64,000 nt of DNA from Spirodela intermedia (lineage: Eukaryota > Streptophyta > Magnoliopsida > Alismatales > Araceae), in the NCBI GenBank assembly GCA_902729315.2, contig LR746268.1:6679501-6743500 (forward strand), written 5' to 3'. Numbering within the stretch: position 1 is the first letter of the stretch; each line of letters opens with the position of its first letter. Shown one piece after another: positions 26,486 to 36,157 of the stretch. The translations under genes and the position numbers were made by a program. A model generated the notes under the pieces. That model did no database searches and had not been told where the DNA came from. It worked only from the letters and a program-made list of their open reading frames with translations.

Positions 26486-26592
26486 CCAGTGGTGAGAGCC
26501 TTGATCAACCCAGCACGCCTGCCCCTGAAATCCTTGAACACCTCCTCTGCTGACCGCGGGTTGTACAGCCCCGAAGCCCCTTCCCCTTCCAT
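23062..26592 (-). CDS. AL: Alfin-like PHD-finger histone reader
   Basis: Five exons, 26592-26487, 26314-26282, 25508-25280, 23603-23474 and 23346-23062, join in phase to 260 aa, the normal Alfin-like length. The Alfin N-domain (about residues 1-135) includes [37 protein letters not shown] and [21 protein letters not shown] serine/lysine/threonine-rich linker and an acidic run ([11 protein letters not shown]) follow. The C-terminal PHD finger is complete: Cys206, Cys209, Cys222, Cys225, His230, Cys233, Cys249 and Cys252, with Trp228 (CERWFHGKC). Family knowledge: plant AL proteins read H3K4me3 with this PHD finger and link it to transcription control in germination, root and stress responses, in the nucleus. 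Intron 1 carries GT and GA microsatellites next to its donor, and intron 3 is about 1.7 kb. The gene is divergent from the Pet100-like gene. Confidence 0.96.
26437..26483 (+). repeat. Compound (GT)n-(GA)n microsatellite in Alfin-like intron 1
   Basis: A GT run (about 26437-26467) passes directly into a GA run (to 26483), which ends 4 bp from exon 1 of the Alfin-like gene. On the coding strand the donor GTCC is therefore followed at once by a CT/CA tract. Confidence 0.85.
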
Positions 26593-27254
26593 TTCCCCCG
26601 GCGCACAGATTCAGCGACCACGGAACCGACAACTCCACAGCTCCCCAGAGTTCAAACAGCGACGGAAAGACCTGATTCAACGCCGTGACCTTGCGGGAGA
26701 CCAAGCAATTACGCGCCGGCAAGAAGCGGGGAAGCTAGGGTTTCGAGACAGCTCAAATTAGGGTTCCTCTCGGTTGCGCGGGGAAGGGCTGCCCAATCCT
26801 CCGGGCAAAGGGCCAGTCAGAACGAAGAAAGACAGAGAAAGAGAGAGAGATATAGAGAGAGAAAGTGAGAGACAAAGAACAGAGAGGAGAGGGGGAGAAC
26901 AAACAGTCGACGGCCGGGGCGTGGGGAGGAGGGAGGAACAGAGGGTTTTATGAACTTTCCCACTTTACCCTCCGATATATTTACCTTACATATAATAAAA
27001 TAAAATATTCCCCGACACGTGACATCCTTGTCACGTGCTGTTTAGACGAGCCAGCGACCCCACGTCGAATATTGCCCCACGTCATCCATTCGAATGATAG
27101 ACGGTCAACGCCGAGAGTTGGATCTCATCATTCTCGGATCACCAGCTATTGGGTCGGATCTAGTTTGCCCAAGTGGGACCCTTCAATGCTTGGTACGTGC
27201 AGAGGAGGTGAAGGGGCCACCGGAAGGAGGAAGACGAGAGAGAGAAAGAAGATA

Positions 27255-27285
<31 letters not shown>

Positions 27286-27287
27286 AG
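26593..27287. promoter_or_regulatory. Bidirectional promoter between Alfin-like and Pet100-like genes, with paired G-boxes
   Basis: This 695-bp spacer separates two divergent start codons. CACGTG occurs at 27016-27021 and 27032-27037, and further ACGT cores (CCACGT) follow near 27060-27080. An AT-rich stretch lies at about 26975-27010. The left part has an AGGGTTT telo-box-like motif near 26738 and GA-rich runs at 26840-26870. A GA run at 27255-27281 ends six bases before the Pet100-like ATG. G-box use by bZIP/bHLH factors is inferred. Confidence 0.6.
27255..27281 (+). repeat. (GA)n tract in Pet100-like 5' UTR
   Basis: A GA run ends six bases before the Pet100-like start codon, so it very likely lies in the 5' UTR. 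It is purine-only up to the ATG. Confidence 0.85.
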
Positions 27288-28829
27288 ATGTCGGCGGTTG
27301 GAACCTCGAAGGGGATACTGGAGATTGCGAAGTTCGCCATCTACGTCGCTGTGCCGATCGGCCTGACCTACGCCGTAGCCACCAACTCCAAAACCCTTCA
27401 GAAGCTGATGGGATACGTAAGCTTTTCCCCTTTGCTCCTGAACCTTAAGAGCCAGTTTTTGCGATTTCTCCTCGGTGGGACTCGTTCTCTCCATGTTCTT
27501 CGTGCCCGCGCGAGGTTCCCAACCAAATAACCAAATCCTGCAGACTTTCATTGATCCCACTCTCATTTTCCCTATATTTATCGCCCGTCCGATTGTCGCC
27601 TGTCTTCTACCCTACGTTATGTGGTGATTGTCGGCAACGAGCGATTATGATAGGAGAAGGATAGCTCCATTTTTTTCTTTATCTAGTCTCTTACGCCTAT
27701 TTTTGGTAAATTGTTTCCTCGTGTATGCTCTATTTATCTACCGTTGCTGATTGGGGAGGAGGGGGAATAGGTTTATCGGAGAGAAGACAGAGGATCTAGA
27801 TAGATAGCTATTTCTAATTAGGGTGATTTCAGAAGTATCCCGTTCTCTTTCCTGGCCATAGTGGAAGAAAACGCGAAGATCAGGCGGGAGAAAGGAAACT
27901 GGGAGACCCAGTCATATCATATTACCGTGGAAGAGATTCAATATGACCTGATTCTTACTCTTAAAATTAGGGATTCTTTCTCACCCAAAATTTTAGGTTG
28001 GTTTAATTCGGTCATGTCTGTGTCCTTTCTTTGCATCTTTCAATCTGGACGGATTCATACAATTCAGCATGAGCTCTCTGCAATGGCCGAACCTAGAAGT
28101 TACAAGATTCAACTAGATTAGATAGTTTGGGGCAAGATAGCTGATAACGTACTTCCTCAAATCGCTTTAATTTTTGAGAAAATCTTCTGTATGTGCATTA
28201 AAAAATGACAAATTGTCGTGCTCGGAGGCATCCTGTGAATCTTTGCAGTTAGAAATCAAGACATCAAGAAATTGTGTTGACTTGCACAAGTCATCATGAT
28301 GACACTCTGGGCTGTTAAAGCGAATGAAGTTGTGATTTTCCGCCTCAGCCTTCATCATCTCATGTCTTTATATTTCGGGGTACTGTTGTTTGGAATCTCT
28401 TTCTCTTGTAATTCGCTGGTGGGTTGATGATCATTGCTTAAGAGAGACTTTTTCAACACCTTCTGTTCTACAATGGGGGATTGACTTCAAGAGAGTTTCT
28501 GGGGCCAAAAACAGTGGTTTATGGAGCTCTTTAATCTGGATTTCCTCATCCTGGGTAATGTCCCTCGCCAGGTTCAGCCATAATTATGAGCCTGCAATGA
28601 TGTGTAATAGTGCGATTGAGATTCTCCTGGGTAGATTAAATTATATCTTATTACGTTGTGTTATCATATCAATTTGTTAATCTGTCTTTGTGATCTCATG
28701 TTCTCTTCCTCACTCTCCATAATGCAGCGATCTTATGTAGTCTATCCTCCCGAGGGTCCTCGGCCCCCTCCTCCAGAAGAACTCCGTGAAATGGCTCGAG
28801 AGATGGCCCGCAAGAACAATATTCGTTGA
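27288..28829 (+). CDS. Pet100-like small mitochondrial membrane protein (cytochrome c oxidase assembly)
   Basis: Two exons, 27288-27416 and 28728-28829, encode 76 aa. The N-terminal part (GILEIAKFAIYVAVPIGLTY) is one predicted membrane-spanning helix. The C-terminal part has the conserved YPPEGPRPPPPEELREMARE segment and ends in a charged helix. This shape, one N-terminal helix then a basic/acidic tail with a PPE motif, matches the Pet100 family, whose members help assemble cytochrome c oxidase in the mitochondrial inner membrane. The function is inferred from family likeness only; it could also be an uncharacterised small transmembrane protein. The ATG used is the one right after the GA run, because the frame upstream is low-complexity promoter sequence. 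The single intron is 1.3 kb. Confidence 0.8.
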
Positions 28830-29512
28830 CCTTGCTGACTTGGTAATGACCGTATTTCTTCAATTGCGATAATTATTAACGACGAATGGTATGATAATGA
28901 CCATGTTTTTTTTTTCTCTCTTCTTTGGCTAGGACATGCGGGGAATATCTCCTAGGATCTGTATCAAGAAGAATTAGATAGCCAAGAAGGATGCCACCAG
29001 CTCCCATCTTTTGAATTGTTCGTCTTTGGTTTCTTGTCGATTTTAAATCATAATTCTGCTGCCTGTAAAGAAAAATCTGGAAAGCAGATCTGAATTATGC
29101 GCCGCTCTTAATCCTTTTGTTAGTGAACATTTGAAAACCAAGTGCTTTAATCCTTTGTGATGATATGTTATGTTTTGAACCAAAGTTGAATCAAGTCTTC
29201 TTTGTGATGACATATTTGCAGAAATCATCGTACATTTGATGGATTTATGGCCCCAAAACCCCATCCAGCTGAGAAAATCCCCATCCAGCTTAGCATGAAA
29301 GTTACAAAGTGGGGATGGGATTAGGAGAAGTGATCCCCCCTGATTGCAGCCAACATCATCAAAAACCCACGAAAAATCCACAATCGATCCAACAAAACCC
29401 TGAACAGAAGAAGCACAAACTTTCTCTTTGAAGCATATGAAAGGAGGATGATCGATCCAATGAACAAAGTGTGTAAGCAAGATCAAGCAATGTTTGAAAA
29501 GATTGATTCGCC
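28830..29512. other. Convergent 3' spacer between Pet100-like and FRS genes
   Basis: This AT-rich spacer is made of the 3' UTRs of two convergent genes. I see no coding sequence, repeat or RNA gene in it. Confidence 0.5.
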
Positions 29513-31657
29513 TCAACCAGTGAAACCCTTTTTTGCAGCAACAACTTCAGCAAAAGCATTCCGCAGCGCATCCTTCGCCGCGGTGTAAGCTGCTGAAGAT
29601 GTTGCCCCCTCCTCGGCATACTTGAACATTTCCAGGCACAGACAGCTGAAAGCCTTCCGGCGATCGATGGGGAGATGGGCGCTGTTAGATTCAAGCAATG
29701 TCGGGCCGCTCTTGGCGGCCCGCGTCCACCGCCGCAAGAAGTAATCTTCCGGGAGCTTCGAGATATGGAGGCTGGAGAACACAGAGAGGATGTGCCTACA
29801 GAGGATGCCGGAGAAGTCAAACTTGCGGCAGCTGCAGCTCGCCCTCTTCTCGGGATAACATAAGTCAACTCTGTATACCTTGTCCGGATCTTCACTGCTG
29901 TGAACCACATCGTACTTCCAGTTCACGCCGTCATCCGATTTAGCGGCGGGGAGGGCGCTGGAGGACTGGAGGAGCTCTTCCTGGAAGATGGCGAAAATGG
30001 TCTTCGTGTACATCTCGGCCGCCTGTTTTTCCATCTCCATTGAGGTCTTGAGCACGGGTCTCGAGCAGAGATTGGCGTAGTCGGACTGCACCTCCTTCTC
30101 GAACTGCCCCGCCATGGCTTGATCAAATTTGCAAAGGAAGTCCCGGATGGAGGCTCTGGTCTCGAAGTTCCTGAGGAAGAACTTGTGCATGGTTTCGGAT
30201 CTCTGAGCAGGAGACATCTCCGCGAAGAAGGCGTCCTTCAAGAACGCAGCGGCCCAATGCTCGCGGAGCTCATACAGCGACTGGATCCACGAGCTGCCGC
30301 CCAGATTATACCTGCCGAGGATCGATCCCCAGCAGGATTCAAAATCTTCCACCGTCTCAGATTCGTCGATGCAGCGCCTCACCTCGGCCTTGAAAGCCCG
30401 CCAGGTCGCCGGCGTCGAGCACAGCTGCGGGAGCTCCTCCTTCGCCCTGTGCAGGATCCGCCGCTTGCAGAACCGATGCCGCGTGGTGGGGAAGACCCGC
30501 AACACCGCCGCTCTCAGATTCTCGTCCGGCTCAGTGACCAGTGAGAGGGGAGCTCGCCCGCGCATGGCCACTGAGAAGGTTTCGAGCAGCCAAGAGAAGG
30601 AGGGCTCACTCTCCTCGAAGATTATCCCGCAGCCGAAGATCAGAGGTTGAAGGTGATGATTCACCCCTGTGAAAGAGATGAACGGCATCATCTGCTTGCT
30701 CTTCCTGTAGGTCGTATCGAAGGCGACGGCATCTCCGAAGTAGCCGTAGGCCGCCCGCGCCCTTGCGTCTGCCCAGAAGACGTTGGTCACCAGATTACTC
30801 TGCTCGTCCACCTGCAGGGAGTAGAAGAAACCAGGGTTCTTGGCCTGCATCCTCTTGAGATACTCCAAGAGATTGAAGGCCTCCCCTCCTCCGCCCCAGT
30901 AATCCTGCCGCTTGGGATCGTCGTCGCAAGATCCTCTTCCAAGCTGGGTCACGGCATCGACCGGGAAATCCACCGGCTCCACCTTCTTCTTCCTGGGCTT
31001 GAGCTCCCTGACGGCGGCGCCGGTGAAGGCGTGAGAGTGGTCCTTGAAGAGCTTGGCGGCGACCCATCTGTCGGGGCCCTTCCTCACGACCTCGAACATG
31101 GCTTGGCAGCCCTCTCTAATGGAGCCCCTCTTCCGCCTCTCCTTGGAATCGGCCATCTTCTTTTCCCTCTTCAGGTAGAACCCCTCTTTGTAGCATACAA
31201 ATCGCCGCATGATGATGGATTCATCTCGTCTGGAGGTTCTGAATCTGCTGGCACGAACACGGAAGCCCAGGCTCTGCGCGTAGTTGAAGTAGAAAGCACT
31301 GGCCGACTCGAGTGAGTCGAACTCCATGCCCAATTGAGGCTCCTGCTGCTCCTCTACACCGGCTCCTTCTCCCGCCGCCGATCCCTCGCCGTCGCCGCAG
31401 CCGCCGCAGCCGCCGCAGCCGCCGCAGCCGCCGCCGCCCCATCCAACATTGGGGAAAGCAAGCGCAGACCCAGTTGGCTGGTCGACGACCTCGACTTTCA
31501 AGTCCACGTAGCGCTGCTCCTCTTCTTCGTACAGCGGCCCATCTTCTCCATCTTCCCCCGATTTCTCATCTTCTCCGTCCCCACCATCTTCTTCCCCCAG
31601 ACGCTGATCGTCAAATTGCAGCATCTCACCGTCGTAGCTGGGTGAGCCGAACTCCAT
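29513..31657 (-). CDS. FRS: FAR1-related sequence protein (domesticated MULE transposase)
   Basis: One uninterrupted exon of 714 aa. After a strongly acidic leader (residues 15-50) and a Gly-Gly-Cys run (about 74-88) comes the FAR1 DNA-binding domain (about 111-212: EFDSLESASAFYFNYAQSLG, CYKEGFY, GCQAMF, HSHAF). The MULE-type domain spans about 305-400 (AVAFDTTYRKSKQMMPF, FGCGIIFEESEPSFSWL), and a SWIM zinc motif is complete at Cys608, Cys610, Cys620 and His622. Family knowledge: FHY3/FAR1/FRS proteins are transposase-derived nuclear transcription factors in light and developmental signalling. At the second DDE position, where relatives read TDQ, this protein reads TEP (Glu376), which fits loss of transposase chemistry. 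No terminal inverted repeats were seen around it, so it reads as a resident gene, not a mobile copy. GC-rich exon; CCG/CGG repeats underlie the glycine/cysteine run. Confidence 0.95.
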   Translation of the reverse strand: MEFGSPSYDGEMLQFDDQRLGEEDGGDGEDEKSGEDGEDGPLYEEEEQRYVDLKVEVVDQPTGSALAFPNVGWGGGGCGGCGGCGGCGDGEGSAAGEGAGVEEQQEPQLGMEFDSLESASAFYFNYAQSLGFRVRASRFRTSRRDESIIMRRFVCYKEGFYLKREKKMADSKERRKRGSIREGCQAMFEVVRKGPDRWVAAKLFKDHSHAFTGAAVRELKPRKKKVEPVDFPVDAVTQLGRGSCDDDPKRQDYWGGGGEAFNLLEYLKRMQAKNPGFFYSLQVDEQSNLVTNVFWADARARAAYGYFGDAVAFDTTYRKSKQMMPFISFTGVNHHLQPLIFGCGIIFEESEPSFSWLLETFSVAMRGRAPLSLVTEPDENLRAAVLRVFPTTRHRFCKRRILHRAKEELPQLCSTPATWRAFKAEVRRCIDESETVEDFESCWGSILGRYNLGGSSWIQSLYELREHWAAAFLKDAFFAEMSPAQRSETMHKFFLRNFETRASIRDFLCKFDQAMAGQFEKEVQSDYANLCSRPVLKTSMEMEKQAAEMYTKTIFAIFQEELLQSSSALPAAKSDDGVNWKYDVVHSSEDPDKVYRVDLCYPEKRASCSCRKFDFSGILCRHILSVFSSLHISKLPEDYFLRRWTRAAKSGPTLLESNSAHLPIDRRKAFSCLCLEMFKYAEEGATSSAAYTAAKDALRNAFAEVVAAKKGFTG

Positions 31658-32718
31658 CAGACAGCGCGGGAAACCCTAATTCGCAGAAGCACGACAGGAA
31701 CCTGCGACGCGATCGCCTTCTCGGGCGTTCAGGGCGGCGCTACCGTCGCCAGAGAGATGAGTTCGAGGGTGGGCCGGCCGGAGAACCCACCTCCCCGCCC
31801 TCAGCGGCAGAGACCTCCTGGCCCATCTCCTCCATCGCCCCGCCCGGTGAATCAGGACGGCCTCAGCCCCCAGTTGCTCCCCCGTCTGCAACACCAGGTA
31901 AGACATCTTCACGGGCAGGGCCACAGACCAAGGAAGAGAAAAACACGTCTAGAGAGAGAGATATAAAACCCTAGCACGGCTGGAACCAGTTGGAGAGGAG
32001 GGAGGAGGGAGGAGGGACGAGGGACGAGGGAGGTGAGGGGAAGTAGCAGCCTACCTTACGGCTTCATCTTCGTGGAGCTCCTTATACTGGGGCTCCGCCG
32101 CTTCCTCTCCTCCTCTGCCTTCTTCTCCTCCGCGTGTTAAGTTGGCAACGCGGCGGGGGCGGCCTCCGGCGATTCCGTTCGCTTCGTTCGCCTCGAGGGG
32201 GCGGAGGTGTAATGTTAGGAAACCCTGTCCGCCAGCACAGCGTCCCAGAAAAGGGCCAAAATGAAAGGCAGCTTTTTTTTCCTGAAACGGTCTGGTTTCC
32301 TGGGCTTGGGCTGGAGCCCAAATCCACACGATGATCTCCGGCCAGGATCCTATTAATTTGGAAAACATTTCAATACGTGAGCCCAGAAATTCGAGGGGTC
32401 ACGTATTTCAAGAACCATGTCTAGAGAGAGAGAGAGAGACTGAACCCTACTGAAACCCTTTCCTCGACCCATTTTGGCAATAGGTCTGTGCTGATAATAC
32501 CCATAAAATCATGATATTTAATTTTTTGGATATATAGTTTGGTATTTCAAAAACTCGACCCCCCCCCCCTTCGTTGGGCATCGATCGTTCTTAAGACCCA
32601 AACTCATTCACATTTTTTTAGAATTATTGGCGTAAGATTTATGATGTCACAGGCCGCTCTCACTCTCTGTCTAAGTTTCGATATTTCTAAATTTTTGTTC
32701 TTTCCCAGGGATAAACAC

Positions 32719-32777
<59 letters not shown>

Positions 32778-32808
32778 CTGCGCATTTAAGGAACAGGATA
32801 TTAGGGTT
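31658..32808. other. FRS promoter/5' region and FRO 3' UTR
   Basis: This region is upstream of the FRS gene and downstream of the FRO gene, both minus strand. AAACCCTAA (31671-31679, a telo-box) sits 14 bp upstream of the FRS start codon and a second AAACCCTA lies near 31966. A homopolymeric C run is at 32559-32569 and a long GA run at 32725-32777. No supported coding sequence. Confidence 0.5.
32725..32777 (+). repeat. (GA)n microsatellite, FRO 3' region
   Basis: About 53 bp of near-perfect GA dinucleotides lie 32 bp beyond the FRO stop codon, so they probably fall in its 3' UTR, where they would be transcribed as CU repeats. Confidence 0.9.
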
Positions 32809-34356
32809 CTACAGATCGAAGCTGTGGCTGTGGAAATGGAAGATCGGTTGGTCCCATTTGCCCCAGATTGTCTGCCTCCTGCACTCTCTCGCGACATTCG
32901 TTTGAAGCCCAGATGGGCCACACACAAGAACGCCCACGTCGACATGCCCCACCGCCCGCGAGAAGGAGTCGAACAGATCTGACAAAAGCATCGAAGAACA
33001 ACCAGAGGTCAACGCCATCGGAGATTGTCAGGCAATATTAAAAAAATTAGTCATACTTCTCGCCCGACTTTATAGAAACTAAGCGGTGCACCATAAACGG
33101 AACGCCGTACCTTGAAGATGTGGCCTGCGCCCGTAATGGGTAGTAATCAAGCTCACGATATCCGATGTAGCCGGCTCACCAGCCACCTCCGGCTTGATGT
33201 TTTCCCTAAAGTCAAAATCTTCCTCACTTTCTGCGCCTTCCTCGTGACTGGAGTTCTCTCTCTCGAAGTGACGCCAAAGCAAAATAACAAGACCTCCGAA
33301 TACGATCACGCTGGCAACCATGCACGTCAAGAACAGAAACCCTTTGTACCACCAGGCAGTTACTCCAAATGGTATCGTGTAGAATTTTTGCAGCAAGGCA
33401 AAGGAGACGATAAAGCCGGCCAAGGATGCAGCATAGTAAGCTCCGGCCCAAAAGCTATTCCCTGTGCCGACCAAGCTCGACATCGGGCCTCCATTGGACA
33501 TGGCCGGAAGAGAGGAACAGCCCATTTTCATGTCCCTGGAAGTCTCGCCTTCTTCCTGTAAGAAGCAGCACAGAATGCGCTGGAGATTAGTGATGATCCC
33601 AGGTCAGCTGATGTTGTCCACAGACAAGCGTAGGGGGTATACCAGTGAGGGCTGCGACTCCTGCGTGACGTAAGCTTGGATGTCCAGGTTCAGCTTACTG
33701 GAGAAGGACGGGCAAATGTTCTGTGAATCGACCACAGAGAGAAGCGAAAGCTCCCTGGAGCTCTTGACGGCCCAGATGATCAGTATGTTCTTGGGCAGGC
33801 AAGGCCTCTTCTGTTCTACTCTGTGAAGGATGTCGCTCAGAACGGCCAGAAAGGGCGATATGCCGATCCCTCCGGCGACAAGGATCAGGTTTTCGTACCT
33901 TAAAGAGGAGAAACACCCGTCAGGTTGATAATGAGGAAGAAATAAGTGAGCTTTCTAGCCGACTACAAAAAATAAAAATAAACAAGTCACTGTTGAAGAT
34001 CACTCACATCAGGTGGTATGCTACTTCGTGACCGTAGGGACCTTCCACTGAAGCTGTTATCCTGCTGACCTTGAAAGAAGAGGATCCCTGGGAGGATTCA
34101 TCCGGAACAGGTGCGATGACGCCCCTGAGTTTTTCAGTCCACCCTCCCAGTACCTTTACGAGGACTGCAAGATGGGTTTTGCCATCCAGAGGGCTGGAAG
34201 AAACGCTGAAGGGGTGCCATTGCAACCAGGAGAGCTCCCTTACTTGCAGAAAAATAAAACTGAGGGCATTGTACTTCAGACCTGAGAGAAGGGTGCACGT
34301 TATTTTCCACGTTTAGACTGGAAGATAAACAATCTCTATCTATTATGAGACGTTAT

Positions 34357-34400
<44 letters not shown>

Positions 34401-36157
34401 CTTGGTGGTTTTGAGAGGACTAACTCCACAGTCCCACAGGGGAGGCACGATGCTGAGATTAGATTGACGGTAGCTCTTGACTGGCAGAACCTCAGAAATC
34501 GATCAACTGTGAAGAGAAATATCCCTCCAACAGAAAAACTAAATATGAAGTCTCCAACGTGCATGGCTAAGAATATGACAAAGACGAAGTAAAGCTGATG
34601 CGTGTAGAAGAAAAGTTCGAAGTATCTCTTTCTGACCGGATGCAAGGACGTGACCGACATGAGTAACCCAGCCAAAAGGCTGATCACCCCAGCCAAATTT
34701 GCAACCCCAACACTCCTCCACTCCAACAACTGCAACATGGGAAGTAGAAATCAGCATACTGGCAAGAGGCGGAAGAACATCATACGATCAGTTTCAATGG
34801 TTGGCTCGGAAAGGTAGAAAACAAGCATCGACTGGAAGCTTTGATTTGCTTCTAGTGGCATAAAGGAAATGCAGTCTTCCTAATGTTTTTTGTTTGTGGA
34901 GGACAATCAATTCCAAATCGCAGGGTAATTTCAGTAAAGATCTAATATTTACATGCTGAACAGTTGAAAATGTTATGTGATATCTTCACTCACTTTATCG
35001 AGTAGAACGCCCTGGAGTGCCCAGGAGGCAATAAAACCTACTCCGTGTAGGGTGAAGAGCATCATCGTCAAATTCCCCAGCCACACGTGGTATCTCGTCG
35101 CATGCTCGAAGGGGATGTCTATTAAACGAAGAAGGATTGACCCTCTTGCAACTGGAAGGAACAAGAAGGACGTGCAGCACATCCCAATAAAAGCCATGCC
35201 TAGGCCCAACAATTCCAAGATAAAGGAACTGCAAATGCGCAATATTGTCCACATCAGGCCATGATTTATGTGGATATATCCATCCGAATAAAGTTACTGT
35301 TTCTTGTATCGACGAAATAATGAGCTTGCGAATAAATGAAGTATTTGGGTGGACATCTAATGTTCTGGGGTTCATTAAATTCAAATCAAGGCACAGGAAT
35401 AAGCACCTTTCTTTCTTTTCCAAGCTCGAAATTTTCATGGTGTATGCAGAGATGCCCGAAAGGACATAAGCAGTGAAGAGGACTATCCCGATGAGCTCGG
35501 CTGCCGAGACGACTCCGAAAGGTCCGTCCAGGAGGACGGGAAAAGTCCACAGCTTCAACCTCGGAAACCTCGGGGCCCTTCTGTTCATTGAGAAAGCAAC
35601 TTTAGATGGAGAAGATGGACAGCTGGGTATGGCTAATCCAAATATATCATCATCACAATACTCAGATGAGCCTTCTCCCCTAAAGCAGACTATATGGGCA
35701 ATCTCATTGAATTCGCTTTGGTTATTACCGATGGTGCTCTTCGGAGAAAGAGACCACGTATATGTATGCTAGCAATGCAACGACCAGTATAGGGGCGCTC
35801 GTGAGAAGGAACACGCTGCCTGAAATCAGGAGACGAGAAAAAAAAGAAGAAAAAGGCCTCGGTTTGTTGATCAAACGATATCCCGTCACTTAAATCTGGA
35901 GGAATGGAGGAAGGATCCGGACCCGTCAAGCCGAAAACAGTTCCTTCTGTCGCGAACAAGAACCCCTGGAACCGTCTCCATGCGGAATCAGTGGGGAGGA
36001 AGAAGATCAGACCCAGCCAGGCGACCAAGATGACCCACATCAGCACCTTGATCCCCCATCTTCCCACGGACACCAGAAGGCGCGGACTCTTGGAGCGAGG
36101 GGGCCTTTCGGTGGGGCTCGAGAGGAGGAGGGGTTGGGCAGCCGGGACATCTGCCAT
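32809..36157 (-). CDS. FRO: Ferric-chelate reductase, FRO6/FRO7 type
   Basis: Nine exons, 36157-35923, 35819-35729, 35580-35407, 35228-34994, 34729-34402, 34281-34008, 33898-33643, 33555-33111 and 32978-32809, join in phase to 735 aa. Family knowledge: FRO enzymes pass electrons from NADPH through FAD and two hemes across a membrane to reduce ferric iron. Visible marks: an N-terminal membrane helix (about 36-55), several further helices, four heme-ligand histidines (His214, His228, His289, His302), the FAD motif HPFSVSSSP (His377), EGPYGHE, the NADPH motif [11 protein letters not shown], and the CGPSGLQ motif near the end. The C-terminus ends FHSHSFDL. Segments such as [20 protein letters not shown] match the FRO6/FRO7 branch, whose FRO7 member acts in chloroplast iron supply. 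The join 35407/35228 gives a loop shorter than I expect for the family, so an exon could be missing there. Divergent from CHIP. Confidence 0.93.
34361..34398 (+). repeat. (GA)n microsatellite at a FRO splice donor
   Basis: GA dinucleotides end three bases from the exon at 34402. On the coding strand the donor reads GTA, then about 19 TC units, so the microsatellite begins inside the donor region of the FRO intron. Confidence 0.9.

Noticed and set aside
26865-27530. 221-codon frame that runs through the Pet100-like start codon in frame
   Set aside because: The upstream part crosses the G-boxes and GA repeat and is low-complexity; the conserved protein begins at 27288 and the frame past 27416 reads into the intron.
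29513-31657. FRS gene as an active MULE transposon
   Set aside because: No terminal inverted repeats or target-site duplications were seen, the catalytic region is altered, and the gene has a telo-box promoter like resident genes.
30119-31974. Long plus-strand open frames (141, 222 and 220 codons) opposite the FRS gene
   Set aside because: They are antisense shadows of a GC-rich coding exon and encode proline/arginine/histidine-rich sequence without domains; the minus-strand frame has all FRS domains.
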